Below, piece by piece: positions 1 through 5,396 of a DNA stretch of 11,038 nt. The translations under genes were made by a program, and so were the position numbers. The DNA comes from an uncultured Bacteroidales bacterium (GTDB taxonomy: Bacteria; Bacteroidota; Bacteroidia; Bacteroidales; P3), in NCBI GenBank assembly GCA_947179195.1, contig CAMXAS010000026.1:1-11038 (forward strand), read 5' to 3'. The number at the start of each line of letters is the position of its first letter. Position 1 is the first letter of the stretch. Under the pieces are notes generated by a model, which saw only the letters and a program-made list of their open reading frames with translations, was not told the origin of the DNA and searched no databases.

Positions 1-872
1 AGTATCTCGGTTTGAATATTCCCGATAATATCTCTTATTGAATCCGTATTTGGGTTAGAAACTAATTCCACAATACGTTTTTTCATGTCGGCCGCCCTAT
101 TTTCGGAAATAGTTCGGAGGATATAAAAGATGACTAATAAAGCTCCTGTTAAATTGTGACGTCGTCTATCTTCATTTATGGCGGAAATCGGTCCGACTTT
201 GATGGATTTCTGTAAATTTAGGTCGTAGATGTGGTGTCCATGGGCACAGAGGTTGCGCATCAGTCGGATGGTATTCATATAATTTTCAAAAACCTTTATG
301 TTCCGGAGTTGATAATGCTCTGCAATCTTTCGGCGTAGATTATCGTCTTTTAAATTCGCTATCAGATAAAGGATGTCGCCAAATGTCATGTATTCGAGCG
401 TTTTCCAAGCTGGGGCATAGCAATCGTTCCTATGGTTCTGATGATGGCGTTTGATGGTTTCGTTATTCTTAATGGTAGGATAACGAGATGCCACATATTC
501 AATGAATTTATTGGATACACAACGGCTGTCGGCAAACCATGTCGGATTGCTTTTGTAAAGATTGGAGGCCGTATAAATCACGAACGTCCTTAAGTTGATT
601 TCAATCCTATATAAATAGGGCGAAAGAATACATCTTAAATCTTGATCAAAATAGTAAAGTGCGATGATTTGGTCAAAGGAAGTTCCCGGTTTGAACTGAT
701 GCTCTCGCACATTGTTTGCGGGGCTCTCTTTTTCGTAGGGGAACCAATAAAAACCGAGACGATAATAGCCAATATCTAATAGAATTTCTTTGGCTTTATC
801 CTCGTTTGGGATTAACATACCTCTTTGTTTCAGCAAAGCAAGTTGCTCGTCTATCGTCGTGGCGGTTTTCAT
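1..872 (-). CDS. Abi_2-family (AbiD/AbiF-like) abortive-infection protein, 3' end cut by window edge
   Basis: Reading the minus strand from the ATG at 872-870 gives an uninterrupted frame of 290 codons that runs off the left edge, so the C-terminus is missing. The N-terminus (TIDEQLALLKQRGM, then DIGYYRLGFYWFPYEK near residues 33-48) matches the Abi_2 family (PF07751), whose members open with an 'EEQI..L..RG' segment followed by 'IGYYRLSGYW'. Further on, residues 205-214 read MRNLCAHGHH, which contains R206-x4-H211, the RNase-type catalytic motif of the HEPN superfamily to which Abi_2 proteins have been assigned. Family knowledge: AbiD/AbiF-type proteins abort phage infection, probably by RNA cleavage. 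Inference: this is a defence gene and probably growth-inhibitory when active. No second subunit or antitoxin gene is visible upstream; a partner could lie beyond the left edge. GC is about 40%, against about 60% from dnaG onward, suggesting horizontal acquisition. The start at 872 is preferred over M19 because it retains the conserved N-terminal segment. Confidence 0.86.
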   Translation of the reverse strand, partial: MKTATTIDEQLALLKQRGMLIPNEDKAKEILLDIGYYRLGFYWFPYEKESPANNVREHQFKPGTSFDQIIALYYFDQDLRCILSPYLYRIEINLRTFVIYTASNLYKSNPTWFADSRCVSNKFIEYVASRYPTIKNNETIKRHHQNHRNDCYAPAWKTLEYMTFGDILYLIANLKDDNLRRKIAEHYQLRNIKVFENYMNTIRLMRNLCAHGHHIYDLNLQKSIKVGPISAINEDRRRHNLTGALLVIFYILRTISENRAADMKKRIVELVSNPNTDSIRDIIGNIQTEI

Positions 873-970
873 TTGCGGTATGTTAAAAAGAAAAGGGATA
901 CCGCGGAGGGTATCCCTGTGTTCCTTATTATAGTGCAAGAGATACAGCTTGTGTATTCCGGCACTTTCAT
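869..970 (-). CDS. Possible 33-codon leader ORF overlapping the abi start
   Basis: An ATG at 970-968 opens a 33-codon frame that passes through the terminator-like hairpin and stops with TGA at 871-869, so its stop overlaps the abi ATG as ATGA. Such an overlap is typical of translational coupling. The peptide (MKVPEYTSCISC and onward, with a hydrophobic VSLFFL stretch near the end) resembles nothing I recognise. Against it: the best abi promoter would start transcription close to 970, leaving little or no leader, and a 33-codon frame can arise by chance. If real, its translation would run a ribosome through the hairpin and could couple abi expression to translation. Confidence 0.25.
   Translation of the reverse strand: MKVPEYTSCISCTIIRNTGIPSAVSLFFLTYRK
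885..916 (-). terminator. Intrinsic-terminator-like hairpin in the abi leader
   Basis: On the minus strand GGGATACC (916-909) can pair perfectly with GGTATCCC (902-895) across the six-base loop CTCCGC. The stem is followed at once by TTTTCTTTTT (894-885). An 8-bp stem with a T-tract is the form of a Rho-independent terminator. It ends only 12 nt before the abi ATG, with no recognised gene between it and the tRNA, which has its own terminator. An attenuator of abi is therefore more likely than a gene-end terminator. On the plus strand the stem lacks a T-tract. Confidence 0.6.
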
Positions 971-974
971 GCAA

Positions 975-1006
975 CAAAGATATTAATAATAGTTGGAAAT
1001 AACAAA
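975..1006 (-). promoter_or_regulatory. Predicted abi promoter (Bacteroidetes -33/-7)
   Basis: Minus-strand TTTG at 1006-1003 is followed after exactly 20 nt by TATCTTTG at 982-975. This matches the Bacteroides sigma-ABfr consensus (TTTG, 19-21 nt, TAnnTTTG). Transcription would begin near 970, leaving a leader of about 100 nt that contains the terminator-like hairpin. Confidence 0.6.
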
Positions 1007-1026
1007 TAAGATATTTTGTCTAACTG

Positions 1027-1034
1027 CAAAGGTA
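1027..1034 (-). promoter_or_regulatory. Second possible -7 element upstream of abi
   Basis: TACCTTTG on the minus strand (1034-1027) fits TAnnTTTG. The expected -33 position (about 1058-1055) reads TTTT rather than TTTG, so it is weaker than the box at 975-1006. A transcript from here would carry the small leader frame at 869-970 with a real 5' leader. The overlapping GTACCTTTGC (1035-1026) also fits GTANNTTTGC, the attB consensus I recall for CTnDOT-type integration; both consensuses share TTTG. Confidence 0.3.
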
Positions 1035-1109
1035 CGCAAAAGTGTATCCGTTTGAAAAAAAATGATTGAACAATGATTAAACAAATGGCCGCAAAAGTGT
1101 ATCTGTTTG
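1035..1109. repeat. Pair of 20-bp direct repeats
   Basis: The copies at 1035-1054 and 1090-1109 (plus strand CGCAAAAGTGTATCCGTTTG) differ at one base (C at 1049, T at 1104). They lie 55 bp apart, start to start, between the tRNA terminator and the abi promoter. They may be duplicated promoter DNA, a regulator site or a trace of mobile-element insertion; the sequence does not decide. Confidence 0.6.
1061..1082. repeat. Tandem 11-bp repeat, two copies
   Basis: AATGATTGAAC (1061-1071) is followed directly by AATGATTAAAC (1072-1082), with one mismatch. The tandem lies between the two 20-bp repeats and upstream of the abi promoter, as an operator might. Two copies in AT-rich DNA can occur by chance. 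Confidence 0.45.
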
Positions 1110-1147
1110 GAAAAACACAAAAGCCCCGCTCACAGAGCGAGGCTTTA
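1105..1147 (-). terminator. Intrinsic terminator of tRNA-Gly
   Basis: On the minus strand AAAGCC (1146-1141) pairs with GGCTTT (1125-1120) and CGCTC (1139-1135) with GAGCG (1131-1127). One unpaired position (1140/1126) lies between the two stems and the loop is three bases. The stem is followed by TTGTGTTTTT. It begins about 20 nt beyond the tRNA 3' end, as expected for a monocistronic tRNA unit, and should shield the abi region from readthrough. Confidence 0.75.
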
Positions 1148-1167
1148 ATTTCCAATGTTTTACGTTG

Positions 1168-1240
1168 AGCGGCAAACGGGTCTCGAACCCGCGACCTCCA
1201 GCTTGGGAAGCTAGCGCTCTACCAACTGAGCTACTGCCGC
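1168..1240 (-). tRNA. tRNA-Gly, anticodon CCC
   Basis: The minus strand from 1240 to 1168 folds into a complete 73-nt cloverleaf. The acceptor stem is GCGGCAG with TTGCCGC, the last pair being G-T. The D arm is GCTC/GAGC. The anticodon stem is CTAGC/GCTGG with loop TTCCCAA, giving anticodon CCC, which reads the glycine codon GGG. The variable loop has 5 nt, the T arm is GCGGG-TTCGAGA-CCCGT, and the discriminator is T. The 3' CCA is not encoded, so it must be added after transcription. A promoter box lies about 37 nt upstream and an intrinsic terminator follows. The gene stands where composition changes from AT-rich accessory DNA to GC-rich housekeeping DNA. Confidence 0.96.
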
Positions 1241-1273
1241 TTGAAGATGGACTCGGCTTGAAACCGAAGACAA

Positions 1274-1307
1274 GTGCAAAAGTACGAAAAAAATTCTACT
1301 TTTGCAC
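1274..1307. promoter_or_regulatory. Palindromic divergent promoter for tRNA-Gly and dnaG
   Basis: GTGCAAAAGTA (1274-1284) and TACTTTTGCAC (1297-1307) form a perfect 11-bp inverted repeat around a 12-bp A-rich spacer. Each arm contains TACTTTTG, a perfect TAnnTTTG -7 element. The minus-strand box (1284-1277) points at the tRNA and would give a leader of about 30 nt. The plus-strand box (1297-1304) points at dnaG and would start transcription roughly 10-15 nt before its ATG. No TTTG -33 element stands at the usual distance for dnaG. The closely set boxes suggest that polymerases compete for the site. Confidence 0.65.
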
Positions 1308-1322
1308 AACGGTTAGTGGAAT

Positions 1323-3347
1323 ATGATAACGGACGAGGTCAAACAGCAGGTATTGGATGCCGTGCGCATCGAGGAGGTCGTAGGGGATTTCGTGACGCTC
1401 AAGCGGCGTGGCACGAACCTTATCGGCCTGTGTCCGTTCCATAACGAGAAGACGCCCTCGTTCATCGTTTCGCCGGCCAAGGGTATCTACAAGTGCTTCG
1501 GTTGCGGCAAGGGCGGCGACGCCGTTTCCTTCCTCATGGAGCACGACCAGCTGACCTATCCGGAGGCCTTGAAGGCTTTGGCGCGCAAATACGGCATCAC
1601 GATTGCCGAGGCACCCCGTTCGGCCGAGCAGATTCAGCAGATGAACCATCGGGAAAGCCTGATGCAGCTTTCCGCCTTCGCCGAGAATTTTTTCAAGGAA
1701 CAGCTCTGGAAGACGGACGAAGGGCAGCGTATCGGGTTGCCTTATTTCCGGGAGCGCGGCTTTTCGGATGCGACCATCGAGGCTTTTTCGCTGGGCTACA
1801 GCCCGCAGGCCTGGGACGCGCTGACGCAGGCCGCCGTCAAGCAGGCCTATTCCAAGGATTTGCTCGTGGAGGTCGGGTTGTCGCTGGAAAACGACCAAAA
1901 GAAGCTATACGACCGTTTCCGCGGGCGCGTCATGTTCCCGATTCACAACCTGTCCGGGCGCGTCATCGCGTTCGGCGGCCGCGTGCTCCTGACCGAGAAG
2001 ACCAAAGCCAAGTACGTCAATTCGCCGGAGTCGGTCATTTACAACAAAAGCCAAGTCCTTTACGGCATCTTCCAGGCCAAGCGCGAAATCATCGCCAAGG
2101 ATATGGCCTACCTCGTGGAGGGCTATACCGATGTCATTTCGTTGCATCAGGCCGGCATCACGAACGTCGTGGCTTCGTCCGGCACGTCCTTGACGCAGGA
2201 CCAAATCAAGCTCGTGTCGCGCTTCACGCGCAACATCACGATACTCTACGACGGTGACGCGGCCGGCATCAAGGCCTCGTTCCGCGGTATCAATATGCTG
2301 TTGGAGCACAACCTCAACGTGCGCGTCGTCCTGTTTCCCGACGGGCACGACCCCGATTCGTTCAGCCGCACCCACAGCATAGACGAGATTACGGCCTATC
2401 TCAACGAGCAGGCCGTCGATTTCATCCGTTTCAAGACCCAGCTGTTGCTCAAGGAAATCGGCGACGACCCGATTAAGCGGGCGGCGCTCATCGAGGACAT
2501 CGTCGAGAGCATCGCGCTCATCCCCGACGAAATCTACCGGGCCGTCTATATTCAGGAGTGCAGCCGTATCCTGCATATCGAGGAGGCCGATTTGGTGAGC
2601 CGGCTCAACAAGGTGTTGCGGCAACGCTACAAACAGAAACTGCGCGAGGGCGAACGGCGCGCGGGGGCATCGGAGGCTGAAGCGGAGGCTGTTGCCGAGA
2701 CGGCTTCTGCGGCGGACCAACTGACCGACCGGCTTTCGGCGGCCCAGCAGCAGACCGACGCGCTGGAACTGGAGCAACAGCGTGACGATACGTTGGAACG
2801 CAGCATTTTGCGTTTGCTCATCAGCCACGGGCGCGAGACCACGACGCAGTGTTTCCTCGACGAGGAGGGCAACGAGTTGGAGGAGGCGATGATGGTGGGG
2901 CTGTACGTGTTGCGCGAATTGGAGGAAGACGAACTGCAGTTCTCCGACCCGGTCAACCAGCGGATTCTGTCGGTTTTCCAGAAGTCGGTGGCCGAAAACA
3001 ATCAATACGTGCCCACCTTGGAGGATTTGATGGCGATGGAAGACGAGGCCGTCAAGAACCGCATCGTCGATATTACCTACAACCCGCACGAAATCAGCCC
3101 GGTTTGGGAAAAGAAACTCATCCGGGTGCCGACGGCGGCCGATGCGCGGATTCTGAACCGGATGGTGCTGGAGACGCTGGCCAATTTCAAGTTGCGGCAA
3201 ATCGAAAAGACCGAGCGGGCGTTGGCCGACCGGCTCAAGGCCGCCGACCTGAGCGAGGAGGACTGTCTGCAATGCCTGCAATATAAAAAGGAGTGCGAGG
3301 CGGTGCGCCGCGTGCTGTCGGAAAAAATCAGGCGGATTCTCGTATGA
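1323..3347 (+). CDS. dnaG: DNA primase DnaG
   Basis: Primase that makes the RNA primers for leading- and lagging-strand DNA synthesis, working with the replicative helicase DnaB. The 674-residue protein has the family's domain order. An N-terminal CHC2 zinc ribbon has ligands C37, H40, C58 and C61 (CPFH and CFGC). A catalytic core follows, and its Toprim fold shows EGYTD with E266 and the metal-binding pair DGD at D310/D312 (DGDAAG). The C-terminal half is the helicase-interaction region. It is longer than the E. coli enzyme (581 residues), partly through an Ala/Glu/Gln-rich, probably helical segment at about residues 443-490 that looks like a linker before the DnaB-binding domain. The ATG at 1323 follows the -7 box by about 18 nt and has no Shine-Dalgarno sequence, which is usual in this phylum. 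The TGA overlaps the coaX start (ATGA). Confidence 0.97.
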   Translation: MITDEVKQQVLDAVRIEEVVGDFVTLKRRGTNLIGLCPFHNEKTPSFIVSPAKGIYKCFGCGKGGDAVSFLMEHDQLTYPEALKALARKYGITIAEAPRSAEQIQQMNHRESLMQLSAFAENFFKEQLWKTDEGQRIGLPYFRERGFSDATIEAFSLGYSPQAWDALTQAAVKQAYSKDLLVEVGLSLENDQKKLYDRFRGRVMFPIHNLSGRVIAFGGRVLLTEKTKAKYVNSPESVIYNKSQVLYGIFQAKREIIAKDMAYLVEGYTDVISLHQAGITNVVASSGTSLTQDQIKLVSRFTRNITILYDGDAAGIKASFRGINMLLEHNLNVRVVLFPDGHDPDSFSRTHSIDEITAYLNEQAVDFIRFKTQLLLKEIGDDPIKRAALIEDIVESIALIPDEIYRAVYIQECSRILHIEEADLVSRLNKVLRQRYKQKLREGERRAGASEAEAEAVAETASAADQLTDRLSAAQQQTDALELEQQRDDTLERSILRLLISHGRETTTQCFLDEEGNELEEAMMVGLYVLRELEEDELQFSDPVNQRILSVFQKSVAENNQYVPTLEDLMAMEDEAVKNRIVDITYNPHEISPVWEKKLIRVPTAADARILNRMVLETLANFKLRQIEKTERALADRLKAADLSEEDCLQCLQYKKECEAVRRVLSEKIRRILV

Positions 3348-4081
3348 AACTCGTCGTGGACATCGGCAACACCAAGGTCAAGGCGGGCGTTTTCGACGGC
3401 AAGCGGCTCGTGGAGGTCCGCGCGTATGACGCCTGGCGGCGGGACGATTTGGACCGCCTGCGGCAGGCCTACGCGATAGAGGGCGGCATCTTATCCACGG
3501 TGTCGGGGATGCCCGACTGGGTGGAAGCGGCCACGGCCGATATGCCGTTTCTGATATGGGACCGTTTCCGTCCGGATTGGCGTTTCCCGGTGCATACGGC
3601 TTACGATATGGCCGCCTTGGGGCGGGACAGGCTTGCGATAGGCGTGGCGCTCAGTTGTTTATATCCGCGGCAGACGGTTTTGGGCATCGGCATGGGCTCG
3701 TGCATCACCTACAATTTGGTGCGGGCGGACGGTTGCCTGGAGCCGGGTGCGATAGCCCCCGGGGTCTATATGCGGGCGCAGGCCATGCACGCGTTCACGC
3801 ACGCGCTGCCGCAGGTGGATTTGGACTGGCAGGCCGCCGCATGGCCGGTGCCGGTGGCGGTTCACGACACGGAAACGGCCTTGCGGTGCGGGGCCGTCGA
3901 GGGCGTTCGGCACGAGCTGGAAGGCTTTATCCGCCGCTATCGGAACGATTGCGGCGCCATCCCCGTCGTGTTGACGGGCGGCGACGCCGGCTATTTTGAA
4001 TTTTCGCCAAAAAAGAGGATATTTGCGAAGCCTAATTTGGTGCTCGTCGGATTGAATGAGATATTGGACTATAACAAATAA
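3344..4081 (+). CDS. coaX: Type III pantothenate kinase (CoaX) with altered active-site motif
   Basis: CoaX phosphorylates pantothenate with ATP, the first step of coenzyme A synthesis; it belongs to the ASKHA kinase fold. The 245-residue length is normal. Visible motifs are the N-terminal phosphate-binding DIGNTKVK (D6), GRDR (93-96, with D95), IAPG and a C-terminal LTGGDA. The start chosen is the ATG at 3344, which overlaps the dnaG stop as ATGA and gives the canonical MKLVVDIGNT beginning; a longer frame from 3293 would add residues foreign to the family. Oddity: the usual DAGT-x-ITYD segment reads GMGSCITYN (116-124), so Gly116 replaces an Asp thought to be catalytic and Asn124 replaces the later Asp. 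Either the lineage has a divergent active enzyme or catalysis is impaired. The family call is secure; activity is less so. The 3' end overlaps the next gene by 26 nt. Confidence 0.9.
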   Translation: MKLVVDIGNTKVKAGVFDGKRLVEVRAYDAWRRDDLDRLRQAYAIEGGILSTVSGMPDWVEAATADMPFLIWDRFRPDWRFPVHTAYDMAALGRDRLAIGVALSCLYPRQTVLGIGMGSCITYNLVRADGCLEPGAIAPGVYMRAQAMHAFTHALPQVDLDWQAAAWPVPVAVHDTETALRCGAVEGVRHELEGFIRRYRNDCGAIPVVLTGGDAGYFEFSPKKRIFAKPNLVLVGLNEILDYNK

Positions 4082-5369
4082 AACCGGTCGCTTCCTGGCG
4101 GTATGCGTGTGCTGTTTTCTGCTGGGAAACCTGCGGGAGACCCGTGCGCAAATCGGCGTCCTTTCGCCGTATTCCGCTTTGGGCGTCGGTCGGGAAGTGC
4201 CTTATCTCAACGCGCGCACCATGGGGATGGGCGGTGTGGTCACGGGGCTTGCGGGCCACCGTGAAGTCAGCCCGTGGAATCCGGCCTCTTACCAGCTTGG
4301 CGTCGATACGCTGAGCGTCATGTTCGACATCGGTTTCTATTTGAATATGAACGGGCTGCGGCAGGATGTGGACGGGCAGACGCTACGCAACCAGAGTACG
4401 GGCGGCGGCTTGGGCAATATGGAGTTCTATTTCCCGGTGTTCAAATGGTGGAAAATGGGCGTCTATCTGTTGCCTTATACCGAAGTGGCTTACTCCACCT
4501 CCGATATCCGGAGCCGCGATGACGCGCATATCGGCCTTACGCAGATGGTACACGAGGGGACGGGCGGCCTGAACCGTTTCGGTTGGGGCAACGCCTTCGG
4601 CTGGGGGCCGGTGGCGGTCGGCATCAACCTGAATTACCAGTTCGGCAGCATAGAGGAAATCTATACGCTCTCGTTCAAGAACGACAGCCTTACCTCGGGG
4701 GCCGCGGGTTCCCATGTGCTGACCCACACGCGCTTGAACGGCCTGGCCATCGATGTGGGCGTGCAGTACGCCCAACCGTTGAAGCACGGGCACCTGAGCA
4801 TCGGCGCTTCGTACAGTCTGGCCACGACGATGTATGCCAAACGGAGCACGATGGGCTCGTCCTACTATACGTATGCGGCCAGGGACACGGCCTTTTTCAG
4901 GCCGCAGCGCAAGGGCGAGGTCGTCATCCCCGGCAAGTTGCGCGTGGGCGTCTCCTACGACGACCACAGCGACTGGCTCGTGGGCGTCGATTTTACGTAT
5001 GCGTGGTGGTCGCAGTACCGGGAATACGGAGAGGCCTACGATTATTTCCGCAACACGTTCCGGGTGGCGGCCGGTATGGAGCTCAAGCCCAATTACCAAA
5101 GCGCTTCCGCCATGCGGCGCGTGGCCTACCGTATCGGCGGCCGCTACGAGACTTATTATGCCGATTACGGCCATAAGAATTTGGACGGTTACGCCGTGAA
5201 CCTCGGCGTGGGCATCCCGGTGCGCCGGAGCCGCTCGATGATAAACGTCGGCTTGGAGTACGGCCATATGGGGCGCGTCAAGGCCGGGCAGATTGCGGAG
5301 AACTATTTCAAAATCGGCGTCGGTTTCTCGTCGGTGGAGACGTGGTTCGTGAAGCGGAAATACGATTAG
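4056..5369 (+). CDS. Outer-membrane beta-barrel protein, FadL/PorV-like
   Basis: A 437-residue protein with a signal peptide: basic residues K9 and R12, a hydrophobic core at 13-24 and probable cleavage after TRA at residue 31. The mature N-terminus has SPYSALGVG, then GMGG, then NPASY (75-79). These recall Bacteroidetes outer-membrane proteins of the FadL/PorV type, in which 'GMGG...NPA' precedes the barrel. The rest alternates polar and aromatic/hydrophobic residues in strand-length blocks, and the C-terminus is strand-like (YFKIGVGFSS). Homologues sit between coaX and a TPR gene in other Bacteroidales, as I recall. The substrate is unknown; a role in hydrophobic-compound uptake or envelope assembly is inference. 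The ATG lies inside coaX, giving a 26-nt overlap, so translation is probably coupled. No alternative in-frame start would retain the signal peptide. Confidence 0.8.
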   Translation: MRYWTITNKTGRFLAVCVCCFLLGNLRETRAQIGVLSPYSALGVGREVPYLNARTMGMGGVVTGLAGHREVSPWNPASYQLGVDTLSVMFDIGFYLNMNGLRQDVDGQTLRNQSTGGGLGNMEFYFPVFKWWKMGVYLLPYTEVAYSTSDIRSRDDAHIGLTQMVHEGTGGLNRFGWGNAFGWGPVAVGINLNYQFGSIEEIYTLSFKNDSLTSGAAGSHVLTHTRLNGLAIDVGVQYAQPLKHGHLSIGASYSLATTMYAKRSTMGSSYYTYAARDTAFFRPQRKGEVVIPGKLRVGVSYDDHSDWLVGVDFTYAWWSQYREYGEAYDYFRNTFRVAAGMELKPNYQSASAMRRVAYRIGGRYETYYADYGHKNLDGYAVNLGVGIPVRRSRSMINVGLEYGHMGRVKAGQIAENYFKIGVGFSSVETWFVKRKYD

Positions 5370-5396
5370 TGTAAAATATATAAATACAAACATATC

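Noticed and set aside
1..1118. CRISPR array or insertion sequence in the AT-rich part
   Set aside because: Only two copies of each short repeat are present, there are no regularly sized spacers, no terminal inverted repeats and no transposase frame.
967..1155. A 62-codon minus-strand frame between tRNA-Gly and abi
   Set aside because: It runs through the tRNA terminator, both direct repeats and the predicted promoters, and its product is not recognisable. The regulatory reading explains the region better.
3293..3343. Upstream extension of coaX to an earlier ATG
   Set aside because: It adds residues inside dnaG that have no counterpart in the family. The ATG at 3344 gives the canonical MKLVVDIGNT opening and an ATGA junction.
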